From NCBI GenBank assembly GCA_007026445.1, contig VDMD01000030.1, positions 1 to 64,000 of the forward strand: a DNA stretch of 64,000 nt. The letters run 5' to 3'. Shown one piece after another: positions 35,041 through 47,312 of this stretch. A program made the position numbers and the translations under genes. The notes under the pieces are model-generated. The model did no database searches and was not told where the DNA came from. It worked only from the letters and a program-made list of their open reading frames with translations. Numbering within the stretch: position 1 is the stretch's first letter; each line of letters begins with the position of its first letter. Source of the stretch: Schizophyllum amplum (lineage: Eukaryota; Basidiomycota; Agaricomycetes; Agaricales; Schizophyllaceae).

Positions 35041-35461
35041 GTTCGAGGCCGTGATTGTGACTCCTGTGACACCACCAAGCAGGCATTGCTGACGCTGATG
35101 TGGACATGGCGGGCGTACGAGTCCCGCAAATTCGTCTTTTGTACAAGGATCTCACAGACTCCATCAGATTACTAGGGTATGATTTTGATTCACCAATTAT
35201 TCCGCCGGATTCATCGTAAACAATTAATGTACATATTTTGTATTTAGCCTCCCCGATGTGCCATCGCGGTCTACAGTCCCTGGTCCAACTTCACTTACGC
35301 GAGGCTTGGGCTGCGCGAAGATGGCTTTACGGCTTAAGGCTAGAGACGCGACAGACGCAGAGGCGGTGACGACAGCGAACATGTCTTTTGTGTCGCCGTC
35401 GGATGCATCGTTGAGTGATCGGTCTCGATACTAGGTAGTGCTTGAAGAGGGATAGACGCGC
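35041..35461. other. Intergenic region between K4 and K5
   Basis: 5' flank of K4 and 3' flank of K5. About 35,350-35,461 (the GACAGCGAACATG and GACGCGCTCAATCA blocks) is homologous to the 3' flanks of K8 (42,815-42,919) and K9 (58,655-58,773). No gene seen. Confidence 0.5.
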
Positions 35462-37682
35462 TCAATCAGCGTGACCCACCGCGACCTTCTTGCGCTTCGA
35501 CGAGCGTGTCGACTCCTCCGGGTCCGCTTTCCGCTTGCCCGTACAAAGCCTCACGGCGGATGCCTCCCTCGTCTCATCGGAAGCGTGGTGTGACTCGACC
35601 AGAGTACGCTCTCTGTCGTCGCTGCCAAGGGACTGAGACGACCATGCCTCTTTCTCGTGCCTCGGCGTACTAGATGCGCGCGCTGCCGTCATGTCGTCCG
35701 ACAATGCAGAGGCACGTCTGTTCCGTTTCTGCCGTGATCCGGGCTTGCTGCACTCAGCAACGACGGGAAGATCGCGGCCGCCTTCCTCTACGACTGACGG
35801 ACGCTCTTGCGCAGATCGCCGCGCCCGAATATGCCGGTCCAGGACTTCGAGGACGTCGCGATGCGTGACTTTCCTGTCCCGGTTTCGCAAAATGACTGTC
35901 CGCAGCTCGCATACGAGATCCTTCAGGTGGTCGAAGTACGGGTCGAAGACGCTGTCCAGGAACGTCCGGAACTGGTCGTCCTCGTACTGCAACATGATGA
36001 GGGCCTTTCGGTCGCCGTCCCCCGTCATCCAAGCGCTCATGGGCGAGTCGCTAAGGTCGAAATCCTCGCGAGGCGTGTTGGAAGGGCCGGAGTAAGTCGC
36101 GCATATGATCATGAGAACGTAGAGGAACGACTCCAGGTCGTGCCTCGGGCCGTGCGCGACGCGTTCGGAGTATTGCACGATATCGCAGGCCATGAAAAGC
36201 AGACTGCCCTGAGCAGGCTTGTCAATCAATGAGGCTCAGACTACCAGCGGGCTGCGCCTGACGTACCGTCATGTCGCCTATCGGACCCACTTTGTGCTCC
36301 TTGTCGACGAGGACCGCGCGGTCAAAGTCAATCAACAGTCCCCGCCGAAGTGAGGAGCCCGAATGCTCGTTTATCACGATGTTGTTATCGCTGATATCAC
36401 AGTGCAAGACGTCCTTGAGCTCGTAGAGATCCCAATGGGCTGCAGCTTACCGGGTCAGTACCGCACATTCTGCAGGTCGTGAATGCGATACTCACCCTGT
36501 ATCGCGTCACGGAAGACAGAAAGAAGCTCGTCTTTTGAGATGAACTCCTCAAGCGGCCGTGCATATGGCCGAAGTACAAAGCGGCGGAGTTCGAGTTGCG
36601 GGATCTGGCTAAGGATAGCACACCGCTCGGACGACCCCTTCAACGCGTCGCGCAAGACCGTTGTCGTGTGAGGCTGCCCATCGGGCCGCAGTACCGTTTC
36701 CCCGCAGACCAACTTCCCTACCCCGTCCAAGCTGGCTGCTATGTTGAGAAAGTCGCCCTCGGTCAACGCTCGCCTCTTGTCGGCCCATGCGTTCTTGATG
36801 ACAAAGTCCTGATCGCTGTCCGTCCGTCGGCATCGCCAGCAAGTCGTACCCCTTCCGCGTATGTCCTTGTTGATCGACAAGGTCTCGACGATCTCGTACT
36901 CCAAGCCTCCGACGAACACAAAGCGCCGACCGTCGCGGGTGAGTGTAGAGATGTCTTTGCCACCGTAGCTCTTGTCGAGCAACGCTAGTCCCATCACCAT
37001 GCGTGCAAAGATCACGGGATTGTCGTGGATGTTGTGCGCGGCTGAGAGCACGCGACCTGCGCGATCATAGCACGCGAGCTGGACAGTGTCGCCGGCGAAA
37101 GCGAGACCGATGTGGAAGAGCCGGTCCTCCTGGGTGGCAAAGGTATTTGCGGCACCACTAGAGAGGGCTTCCGGCATGAGATCCGGTGTAGACACAAGCT
37201 GTACGTCACAGCACGTCCGCCCATTGTATCGCATTTGAGCCCGCGTCCGCGAGCACGACGCCGGCTGCTTGTACAGCGTCTCCCGTCGAGCAGGTTCGCT
37301 GGCTGTCGACCGCTATCCACTGGCGCAGAACATTAGGTACGGCATGTCTCAGACCACCATAACCGAGTCGGCAGCAGCGAGTGACTTCGTTTAGATAGCG
37401 AGCCAGTACGCGGGCTTGGGACTGGCCATCAAAGTGGGGGGAGGGTGAAGTATATTTGAGCCATTTCTTGTCCTTGATGCTATATAGAATATCTTCGAGA
37501 GCGCCGACCACGACAGGAGGTGGCATGGGAAACGCGGTGTCCGGGAAAAGCACGCTGACGATGCCACAGATCTCGACAGAGGCTTCCTCGATCCCAGCGA
37601 CCGCATTCTGGTCGATAATGATATTCGACTTGATGGGACGAGCTACTGACTGATCGAGATACTTCGAGGAAGAGGTCGGCAT
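35462..37682 (-). pseudogene. FunK1 kinase K5, frameshifted
   Basis: Three-exon FunK1 layout: 37682-36496, 36439-36267 and 36208-35462. Exon 1 is broken: WADVLCDVQ, conserved in the paralogs, here reads WADVL followed by a stop because two bases are missing near 37,208-37,212; downstream the other frame continues normally from CDVQLVST. Exon length also needs 2 nt to restore phase. Three residues are missing just after (MPEALSSGAAN against MPEALRRLSSGAAN). The remainder keeps FVIKNAWAD, HCDISDNNIVI and LLIDFDRA, but the C-lobe PWHDLESF reads PRHDLESF. The tail retains KRKADPEE then KRKKVAVGHAD. A sequencing error is possible, but the extra deletion and substitution favour decay. Confidence 0.8.
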
Positions 37683-38061
37683 CTGGTGCGTTCAGTGGAA
37701 GATGTTGCGTGCCCGCCGCCTCCGGGTGCGCAAGCAAAAGGAGATGAGCAAGTCGAGTAAGCAATATAGCAGACAGATGTTAGACGACCACTTGAACGCA
37801 GGTCCCGATGATAAGAGCTGTGAAGCAATGTAGATTTGCGATGGTGGTGGTCAGGTGGTGGTTCAGGTCAAGGCGGCGTGTTTGGGATTCGAACTTCCAC
37901 GTGCTTATGCTTTCCCCGTCAGGACTGCCGCGATCGGCCGAATTGATTCCGAAGCCCCGTCATCTTTTGCCTCCGCTCAGCTGCCCTCTCGAGTCTCATG
38001 CTCTCGACCCGCAATGGCCAGAGCGCTGCTGCGACGCTCATCTTTCCTTCCGCATCCTCGC

Positions 38062-39647
38062 TCACAACCTACATCGCCACACCCTTATCTGGGCTTTGGA
38101 GTCCTTTGAGCGCTTCCCAGCCACGGCGGCCTTACGGCCTATGGGACCCAGCCTGTATTCCTTTTTCATCTCGACCAAAGCTGCGCAGTCCAGATCAATG
38201 AGCAACCCTTGACGGCGCGACGCGCCCGCCTGTTCGTACAGCACTATATTGTTGTCGCTTATGTCGCAATGCAGGACATTCTCGTGATCGTAGAGGATCT
38301 GATGCGCTGCGAGGGGATCAGTACCATAGCGTTCAACAAAGCACAATACTGACCGCAGATAGCGTCCCGGATAGCAAGTAAGAGTTCATCCTTTGAAGCG
38401 AACTCTTCCAAAGGCCTCCCGTATGGCTCTAGAACGAGACGACGCTGTTCAAGTTGCGGGATGCGGTCGGCGATATCGTAACGCATCTCGCCTTCCAGAT
38501 AGTCGCGGAGCCAAAATGTCGTTCGCAGTTCGCCGCCGGGCCAAGGTATAACCTCCTCGCAGACTAGATGCGATATACCATGGATGGTAGACGCCACGCG
38601 GAGGAAGTCGCCTTCAGAAGGATGCTGTCGTACGTCTGCCCAGATGTTCTTGATGACAAAGTCCGTCTCGCTACCCGGACGACGACAGCGCCAGCATACC
38701 GTTCCACGCCCGCGTATACCACGGCTAATCGATAGAGTCTCTGCGATCTGGTACTCCTGACCGCCGACGATCACGAAGCGATGGCCGTCTCGCGACACCA
38801 CCGAGGTGTCCTTGCCGCAGTACGAGCTGTCGAGTATCGTCAAGCCCATTAATATACGAGCCAAGAAGATGCAGTCTGCGTGCGTGTCCAGTATGCCCGA
38901 CATGATGCATCCAGCGCGATCGAAGTAGACAAACTGGAAGGTGTCGCCGGCGAATGCGATACCCGTGTGATACATGCGGTCTTCCTGCAACGAGAAGACG
39001 TTGGCTGCGCCACTGACAAGGCGTCGCACAGCCTCGGGCATACGATCAACGTGAGGCACGATCTGTATATCGCACAGCACGTCGGACCACTGCAGGGCGG
39101 TCACCCGCGCGTCCACGAGCGCTATCCCAAGTGTCTGTACTACTTCTCCGTTGAGCGCAGTGCGCACGGTATTGGTGACCGTCCATCGGAGCACGTGTTT
39201 GGGGAGCGGTCGACCTTTTCCGGTGTGAAAGATCCAGCAGGCGCGCGTGAACTCGTTCAAGTATGCGGCCATCGCGGATTCTTGCTGATCGCCGTCCGAG
39301 GGTTCCGGATACCGCACCCACTTGTGTGTGTCGATACTGTAGAGAGTCTCGTCGAGGGCACACATCATATTTTTCGGGGTCGTTGCGAACTTTTCATCCG
39401 GGAATAGAGCTTTTGCGACCATGGGGATAACCTCTGAAGTGCGCACGATATCGTCGAGGGTATCTCCGTCCATGATTAGGTGGTTCGGAAGATGCTGTAC
39501 CGGGGGAGCGGGTAGAAGGGCATAAGGAAAGGAGAGTTCGGATATGCGGTGGAGTGAGGATTTGGTCGATGGCGACGTTGGTGCTCTGCGTTGAGACTGG
39601 CCTTTCGTAGCTGCGACGCGACGTCGAGAACGTTTAGACTGCGGCAT
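38062..39647 (-). pseudogene. FunK1 kinase K6, lacking the C-lobe exon
   Basis: Exons 39647-38354 and 38306-38062. It starts MPQSKRSRRR like K3 and keeps DFVIKNIWAD, HCDISDNNIVL and LLIDLDCA. After GPIGRKAA the usual GT donor is gone and the frame runs to a stop at 38062 through non-homologous sequence. The third exon (GTLPFMACDI, PWHDLESF and tail) is absent; instead the sequence passes into the upstream flank of K5. I read this as a 3'-truncated copy without the C-lobe, thus probably no active kinase. It shares a 301-bp divergent promoter with K7. Confidence 0.8.
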
Positions 39648-39948
39648 AACGCGGTAGTATAGCTGACCCAGACTGTTGCTATGCGGACTGTACAGGGCGT
39701 ATAGTGGGGTCGCTGCACCAGAGATGATGTTCAGAATCAACCTTGTTCAATTCGAAGCCGCGATGTGACAATGTGACATGTCACACCTCCGTGATGGCCT
39801 GCTGCCGGGGAATTCCGTTGTTCTCTTCTGTCCTTGACGTTCATGTTCGTTCCAGGTTCGTTCCCGTCTTGACTTGAGCGCCGACAAAAGAATAGGTGCG
39901 CAATTACCTCAAGCTGTTATTCTCATCTCACGCCATGCGCAGACAATC

Positions 39949-42267
39949 ATGCCACACTGCACGGCCTGCTCGCAACGAAGGCATGCGCTGCCCCAAGCAA
40001 ACAAGCCTGCGTTCCGCAAGTCAAAATCCACCTCGTCTCGCCCATACCCTTCCTCGCAGCTGCCCGAACGTTTATCGACGTGTGTACTTGAATCGCAGGC
40101 GTGTTTGGAGATCGACGCGGCTGCCACTCTCGAGAACGCCTCCGTTCAAATCTCCGGCATGATCACTACTTTGTACCCGAACGAGATTTTCCCTACTCCT
40201 CCTAGTCTCATCACCGGCGCTCTTGACACGATACTTTACTGTCTGCAAGAGAAAATGTGGCTAAACTATGCCTCACCGCCCCCCAATGCCGACCCGGAAC
40301 GTCAATATCACGCATTGGCCCAATTCCTCAACGAAGTCACTCGCTGCTGCTCGCTTGGCCATCTCGGTATGAAATGTCCTATTCCCCGTACTCCTCGCCA
40401 GTGGGTCGTCACCGAGAGCACACGCACGTCTCTGAACGGCCTCGCTGGCCAAGTAACCGGCATCGCACTTGTCGACTCTGGGCTGGATGATGTGCAGTGG
40501 GCGGATGTACTCTGCGACGTCCAGATTGTGCCCGGACCGGAGCTCCTGCCGCAAGCCCTTCGGCGCCTGTCCAGTGGCGCCGCGGACGTTTTCGCGAGTC
40601 AACAGGATCGGCTCTTCCACGTTGGCCTCGTCCTCGCGGGCGACGTCATCCAACTGGCTTGTTATGATCGCGCGGGGCTCGTTACTTCCACGCCGTATAA
40701 TATCAACGACAATCCGGTCATTTTCGTCCGCATCGTAATGGGACTGACGCTCCTCGACAAAAGCTATGGTGGGAAGGACCCGACGGTCGTCTCGCGCGAA
40801 GGTCGCCGCTTCGTCACCGTCGGTAGCTTGGAGTACGAGATCATGGAGACGCTGTCTTTCAACAAGGACATCGAAGGACGAACCACCTGCTGGCGATGCA
40901 GGCTCCCGAACAGCGACCAAGACTTCGTCGTGAAAACTGTCTGGGCAGACAAGGAGCGATGCAAGACAGAGGGCGAACTTCTCAAAATGGCACGCAAAAT
41001 CGATGGCGTAGCATCTCTGATCTGCGAGGAAACGGTACTGCGACTCGACGGGTCGCCTTATGCAACAACAGACTTGCGCGAATTGCTTAAAAAGTCGTTG
41101 GAGCGGTGCGCCCTTCTCGGTCTAATCCCACAACTCGAGCTGCACCGTCTTGTTCTTGCGCCATACGCAGAGCCGCTGAAGCATTTCTCCTCGAAAGAGG
41201 AGCTGCTTTCTGTTCTCCGCGACTCGATCCAAGGTAAGCATGACACGTGCTGTCTGCAGAATGTGCACTAACGAAGCTTGCAGCTCACTGGGTTCTCTAT
41301 GATTCGAAGGACGTGTTGCATTGCGACATCAGCGGCAACAACGTCATGATGCATGCCCAGCAGGGTTCGTTGCTTCGGCGAGGGTTGCTTATAGACCTCG
41401 ACTGTGCAATCGTCGTTGAAGAGGAGCACGGAGTTGGTCCAATAGGCCGCAGAGCGGTACGTCTAGCGCGACCTGCTGGAAGTTTGGGCTTCTGAAACTG
41501 ACGAACTGATGATCTAGGGCACTCTGCCTTATATGGCATGCGACATCGTCCAATTCTCCGACCGCGTCGCGCACGGCCCGTGGCACGACCTGGAGTCGTT
41601 CCTCTACGTTCTCATGATCATATGCGCGACCTATTCCGGCCCTTCGAACCGTGACACGCCTCGCGAGGATTTCGACCTTAGCGACTCGCCCATGAGCGCT
41701 TGGATGACGGGGGACGGCGACCGAAAGGCCGTCATCATGTACCAGTACGAGGACAACCAATTCCGGACGTTCTTGGACAGCGTCTTCGACCCCTACTTCG
41801 ACGACATGAAGGATCTCGTTTGCGAGCTGCGGACGGTGATCTTGCGCAACTGGGACAGGAAGGTCACGCATCACGACGTGCTCGAGGTTCTCGACCAGCA
41901 TATTCAGCCCCTGCGGTCCGAGCGCGAGCGAGCATCGGCTGTGGAGCAGGGCGCCCACGGCATCGCTACTATCGCCGAGTGCAGCAGCGCTGAGGAACAG
42001 AACCAGAAAATGAACGCGCTCGAATCGTCGGACTGCGCAACATCTGATCCTCCGTCTACGACGACGGCTCAGTCACACAGCAGCGATGATTCAGACAGTG
42101 CTTGCGTCGAGCCGCAGCGTACATCTGAAGAAAAGCCGGCAGCGATGGAGGCTTCCACCAAATTTGCTGTGACCAAACGGAAGGCAGATACGGAGGTCTC
42201 ACTCCACTCGTCCAAGCGCAAGAAGATAGACGAGGCTAATCGGGCGTGTCTACTGCTTCTCGAGTGA
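39949..42267 (+). CDS. FunK1 fungal-type protein kinase K7
   Basis: Exons 39949-41233, 41284-41456 and 41518-42267, phase-consistent (735 aa). The ATG at 39949 (MPHCTACSQRRHALPQ) is preferred over 39874 because K9 begins in the same place (MSQTVCSQRSHALPR). Landmarks: LEYEIMETLS, DFVVKTVWADKER, LLIDLDCA, GTLPYMACDIVQF, PWHDLESFLYVL and a bipartite basic tail (KRKADTEVS ... SKRKKID). The catalytic loop reads HCDISGNNVMM: the Asp before Asn-Asn in the paralogs is Gly, though the presumed catalytic Asp and the Asn remain. Intron 2 is identical to that of K9. Confidence 0.9.
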
Positions 42268-42919
42268 TTGCTTTCCGTTGTGCCTCTACCCAGCGATGAG
42301 TCCGGCGACGACCCTGTGACCATGTCCGCGTCCGCGGAGACTATTCCAGATCTCCGATACTTACTGTCTTGCTTGCTAGGTGGACATGACGGCGAGGCGC
42401 AGTCGGTTCGCTCTCGCTCTATAGCTTCATCTTCGTTGAGGTTGTCATATGTCCATGAGTAGTAATCAAGCTGGCCTCGCTCGAATAACAGATGTGGATC
42501 GATCTTGGTCCATCTGCGCGTTACGTGAAGCGAGCGCAGCACTGGCTTGGCGAGTTTATCTTATATCTTCAATTCGCCCACTGTAGATAGTAGATACATG
42601 GAGTCCCGTAGGACTTCCGTCGTGAATGATAGATGTACATATGGTCTAAATCCAACTACTCCACGTATCATGCTTGCTCTTACACCTATTCGAAGAAGCC
42701 TCCAGTGGCCCATCCTCATCACTACGACACGGGGGCTGCGCGCGAATGACGCTGCGGTGCGAGGCTTGAGTCAAAGTGTTCGTGCTTGAACGTGAACGCC
42801 ATACTTGTAGCACCATGGATCGGAGGCGGAGGCAGCGACAGCGAACATGACTGCCGGGTAGTAGGCGTCGGGTGCATGATAACAAGTAGCAGTGATCGCT
42901 TGAAATGTAATAGACGCGC
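42268..42919. other. Intergenic region between K7 and the 3' end of K8
   Basis: 3' flanks of two convergent kinase loci. 42,815-42,919 is homologous to the 3' flanks of K5 and K9. No gene seen. Confidence 0.45.
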
Positions 42920-43486
42920 TCAATCAGCGTGGACAATCTTCTTGCGCTTCGACAAGCGGATCGATCTATCTGTGGCTGCCATCATGTCGTCCTTCGATGC
43001 AACGGGACGTCTCTTCCGCTTCTGTCGTAGTTCGACCTTGCTGCAATCAGCGTCAACGGGAAGGTCGCGGTCGCTGTCCTCTACGGCTAGCGGACGCTCT
43101 CGGGCAGATCGCCGCGCCCGGATATGCCGGTCGAGAACCTCGAGCACGTCGTGATGCGTGACCTTCCTATCCCAGTTGCGCAGGATTACAGTCCGCAGCT
43201 CGCATACGAGATCCTTGAGGTCGTCGAAGTACGGGTCGAAGACGCTGTCCAAGAACGTCCGGAACTCGTCGTCCTCGTACTGGTACATGATGACGGCCTT
43301 CTGGTCGCCGTCTCCTGAGACCCATGCGCTCATGGGCGAATCGCGCAGGTCGAAGTCCTCGCGGGGCGTATTCGAAGGGCCGGAGTATATTGCGCATATG
43401 ATCATGAGGACGTAGAGGAACGACTCCAGGTCATGCCACGGGCCATGCGCGACGCGGTCGGAGTATTGGACGATGTCGCACGCCAT

Positions 43487-43491
43487 AAAAG
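43487..43491. repeat. Left target site duplication AAAAG
   Basis: Matches 54391-54395 on the other side of the element, giving the 5-bp duplication typical of Ty3/gypsy integration. Confidence 0.9.
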
Positions 43492-43687
43492 TGTAAGGGG
43501 GAGCGCCCCAAAAGGACTTAACTATTATTTATTATATTTTGTATAACGTGTGCGAAGCTGTCCCGATTGGGACAGCTTCCTTCTTGTCACACACCATCAC
43601 GTATACGTACTGAATTGCATCTTGCGGTTCTGTTTATACGTGTGTGATCTAAGGAGATAGAGCTCTACGAGGCCTTGCCTCGTTACA
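43492..43687 (+). repeat. 5' LTR of the Ty3/gypsy element
   Basis: 196 bp, TGTAAGGGGG ... CTCGTTACA, identical by eye to 54195-54390. It contains an 8-bp perfect hairpin (43557-43564 with 43569-43576) and an AT-rich stretch at about 43520-43545 that may hold promoter signals. Confidence 0.95.
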
Positions 43688-43818
43688 CCTTTTTAAACAC
43701 TCCGCCGATCGCAATTTAGTTGCGTTCACACACACACCCAAAACTACGAAAATTTTCCCAAGCTTGATAAAAGCTCGGCGTCGAAGTTTCCCGTCGACAA
43801 ACTTGGATACATAGCAAT

Positions 43819-46590
43819 ATGACCAAGAAGAGGAGCGGGGGAAAGAAGGCGAAAGCCGAGCAGAAGGAGCCGCGAAGGTATAACCTTCGCAGCTTCACAA
43901 AAACCGAGACGGCCATAGCCACCTCGGAAGAAGTGGCGGCGCGTGACGGAACAAACCGGGACGCGTCGCGTCAACGGTCGAAGGACGAACCTCCTCACCT
44001 GAAGAAGGAGAGTGAAGGGTCGCGGGTGAGGTCCGGAGGACGGAGCGATCCGACCTCCACGCTCACGGCTTTGACCGGAGAAGAAACGGCATCCGCTGGC
44101 CGGATGCTGAACGAGACAATGGTCGGCGATAGCCGACCTACCCCATATATCGAGTCCATAACGGGCTCAATGAGCGCGAAATCGCTGAACCCTGCCGAGC
44201 GCGGGGAGCGTCGCAACATGAAGAAGCCGGCAGCCGACTTCGACAGAGCGACACCGCGTACCAACGCGATAAGGGCACGCAACAGAACGATGAGCGTACG
44301 AGATTTCGTACGCTTGCTGTTCCTTCAATGTCAGGTAGCTGATCAGCTAAATGACATTGAGGACGCAGCCGAACGCATCGCGTCCAGTGACGGGGAGATC
44401 ACTGAGGAGCAGATGGTCGATCTGCTCCAGGAGTATGTCGAACCGTCGATGCATTCGACGTTCTGGAGAGCATTGGGAGTAGCTCTCGGGGAGACACCCT
44501 CCCGAGAGCCGAGTACTGCGGACAATGAGGATGCCGCAGTACATGCCGCAATGGTGTCTCTATTCAGAGCACGCCAACTGGACGAGGACGACTTTACGTA
44601 CCTCCGGCGACTCGAAGCCCAACGGCGTCAAGTCGAGCAACTCTTGCCTATAGGGCAAGCATCGTCCAGTCAGTTCATCACACCGCGAATGGCCGCGGTG
44701 CAGGAACTACAGCATCAATCATTTGATGCTAGGGTTATCCTCCAGCGTATACGCGAAGGGGATATCCGAGAGTCAGGAGGGACGGGAATTGGAGACCAAT
44801 TCATCCGTTTCGAGCAGGACGACGTGAGCCGTCCTGCCGACATATCCGCGGATGAGTACACTCATCTGCTCAGGGAGAAGCATCGAAGCGATACGCCTGT
44901 ATCGCGGTCGAGCTCAACCCAGACCAAGGTCAAGGACGAGTACGATGGAAGTCGTACTCACGGCCTAAGGCGATCGACGTCGTGGAAATACCCCACCGCC
45001 GACAAGGACCCTCGGCCGGTGGGTTATAAACGACGACCGCGGCGGAAGACGTCGAGGTCACCTTCCTCGTCATCCACATCCCGGTCGTCATCTTCTTCTG
45101 ATGACGACGGAAAGGATAAGCGCTCTTCGCGCTACCACGGAGCCAACTGGCAAGGACGAGGTCACCGAGACTCTGGACCTCCCGACGACGACAGCTCGTC
45201 GTCGTCTTCCTCATCTAGGCCTCCACCACGAAGGAGGCCAGGACGCGAGCCATCAAGACCTCGGGATGACAAGGGCAAGTCATCCCGATCATCACACGGG
45301 GATCGAGGAGGACGACGTCCTCCTCCACCGCCACCTCCGGGACCACCGGGAGATGATCCCTCATCGGAGGAATCATCGTCAGAATCCAGTCGGGATGACA
45401 GACGCCGACGGCATGGTCGAGGCCGACGCTCCGCGTCTACCTCGTCGAGTGAGGATGACCGTCGCCACCGGCACAGGCGTCGACACCGCGGTCGACGCCC
45501 TGATTCCGCACCTCCAACGCGGAATCGACAAGGGACGGCAGACGTAGAGGACAGACCTCTACGGTTCGACGATCGACAAGAGTACGAATACATTCGTTCT
45601 CGCCACGGACGGTACTCAAGGTACATCCGTGACCAGCTCGGCCAAGAGCTGGTATTCCCGCAAGGGGTAAACCGGGCAACTTTAAGTTGCCCGTACCTCC
45701 CACGTACAAAGGTACTAGCGACCTTGAGGAGTTTGAGGCATGGCTTCATAGCCTAGTACGGCTGCTACGATTCACCATGATGGGTGGTCGTGGAAAGGAG
45801 AATGAGCGGGTGCTCATTACTGGCATGTACTTGTCGGGCATAGCAGAGGAATTCTACTATGACAATGTCGAGGACGTGGATCACGAGTGCGACGGTGGAC
45901 CTTCGAAGGATTGGTCCACGCGATCTTCGACCGCTTCATCCACGACACGACGCTACAAGAAGCTACGAGCGGGTTCTGGACCGCTTCGTACGACAGCAAG
46001 TCTGGCGTACAAGGGTGGTACAACGAGTTACTGCGCCTAGCGCGGCGTATGGTCGAAGCACCCGATGATTACACTCATCGGATGCGGTTCATTAGTGGTC
46101 TCCCACCGGATATCATGACCCGCGTGCTGGAAGAGGGATACTCAGCGGAGCGTAGTACGCTCCGCCGCATACTTAAGTCGGCACTTAAACATGAATCTGC
46201 GTTACGCGTACGGCGAGCGTACCGCGAAGAGCTTTCGCATGTGTTCCCTTCGGGCACTCGAAAGAGCCTGGCGATGACAAAGAGAAGTCATCGCACATTC
46301 GTGCAGAGAACCGCTCCCCAAACCGTAGGGAGCGAAGATCCGAGCAAAGACGTGTGGTGCGCGTAGAGCGGCGCCACAGGAGCAAGGATAGGGCCGAGAG
46401 ACGAGAGAGAGATCGTCGCGAGCACCGCGAGACGCCGCGAACGGGAGCGGATAACGCACGCCCCGCGGCGCCAGCGGCAGGCAGCAACAGTCGCCCGGCC
46501 GATAAGGCAGGACCAAGAGCGGGAACTGTTACAGTTGTGGACGAGCGGGCCATTTCGCCAATGACCCCGCCTGTCCCAACTATAAGCCGC
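43819..46590 (+). CDS. gag region of the retrotransposon, in several frames
   Basis: The long first frame (43819-45756) has a basic start (MTKKRSGGKKAK), a middle without known fold and a Ser/Arg/Pro/Asp-rich end. The Ty3 gag core begins in the -1 frame at about 45,690 (YKGTSDLEEFEAWLHSLVRLLRF, TGMYLSGIAEEFY), shifts frame near 45,890 into TFEGLVHAIFDRFIHD and GVQGWYNELLRLARRMVE, shifts again near 46,250 into an Arg-rich segment, and again near 46,520 into a zinc-knuckle-like CYSCGRAGHFANDPAC (C-x2-C-x4-H-x6-C). The gag domains are thus present in order but spread over at least four frame segments. Whether these are programmed shifts, mutations or sequence errors is open. Confidence 0.75.
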
Positions 46591-46592
46591 GC

Positions 46593-47312
46593 ATGTTCGC
46601 GCAGAACGACATGGCGGCTAGCGACAGCGAACGCCGGGACGCCAGCCGGCTTGCGGCGGTGGCAGAGGTCCCCGAGCCCCCGCCGGACGACATGGAGTCG
46701 TCCGAAGGAGAGGTCGTCGAGTACTACGAGTACTCTGAGGACGAGACGGACGACGAGCACGAGCGCATGGACTCTATGCGCTCGGGTGACCGTATGGGGG
46801 CTATATTTCCCCCATCAAGAGAGCCCCACCGAGGGGGAACACTGCGTAAATCGACGCGTGTGGGCCATCGTCCGGAGCGAACGATGGCTGAGAAGAACTG
46901 CCTCACTGCGTTGATTCGCATCAACGGCACGGAGGCGTTCTCGATGTTCGACTCGGGGAGCACCTTGACGGGCATCACGCCGGACTTCGCCCGGGTGAGC
47001 CAGATCAAGGTATTCGAGCTCGACAACCCCGTCACGTTGCAACTCGGGACGGTGGGATCACGATCCCGTATATCGTACGGATCGAACGTACGAGTCGATA
47101 TAGCGGGGCGGTCGCGCGACACATATGTTGACATAGTCAACATAGACCGCTTTGATGCGATAATTGGCGCGCCCTTCATGCGTGACCATCACATCAAGCT
47201 CGATTTTGCGAGCAACACCATACGCATGGACGGACAGGTCATTAATGCCCTGTCCGAAGGGGAGGAGACCGCCGCGATAATGCGACGGTCCGCAATGCGC
47301 AAGAAAGAGTGA
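46593..47312 (+). CDS. Retrotransposon aspartic protease (end of gag-PR frame)
   Basis: Open frame that continues from the zinc-knuckle-like motif. FDSGSTLTGITPDFA carries the retropepsin D-S-G active site and GAPFMRDHHIKLDF resembles the C-terminal part of the fold. It ends with a UGA at 47310-47312 and is in the same frame as pol. The stop is followed directly by CUA, and the bases GTGACT overlapping it can pair with AGTCAC at 47322-47327. It probably forms the C-terminus of a Gag-PR protein and, by readthrough, the start of a fused PR-Pol protein. Confidence 0.8.
   Translation: MFAQNDMAASDSERRDASRLAAVAEVPEPPPDDMESSEGEVVEYYEYSEDETDDEHERMDSMRSGDRMGAIFPPSREPHRGGTLRKSTRVGHRPERTMAEKNCLTALIRINGTEAFSMFDSGSTLTGITPDFARVSQIKVFELDNPVTLQLGTVGSRSRISYGSNVRVDIAGRSRDTYVDIVNIDRFDAIIGAPFMRDHHIKLDFASNTIRMDGQVINALSEGEETAAIMRRSAMRKKE

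Noticed and set aside
42920..43486. A separate short minus-strand gene starting MACDIVQYSD
   Set aside because: It is the 3' part of kinase K8; its ATG is an internal codon directly adjacent to the retrotransposon target duplication.
45101..45547. Alternative-frame ORF inside the Ser/Arg-rich end of gag
   Set aside because: Composition mirrors the repetitive gag frame and no domain is visible.
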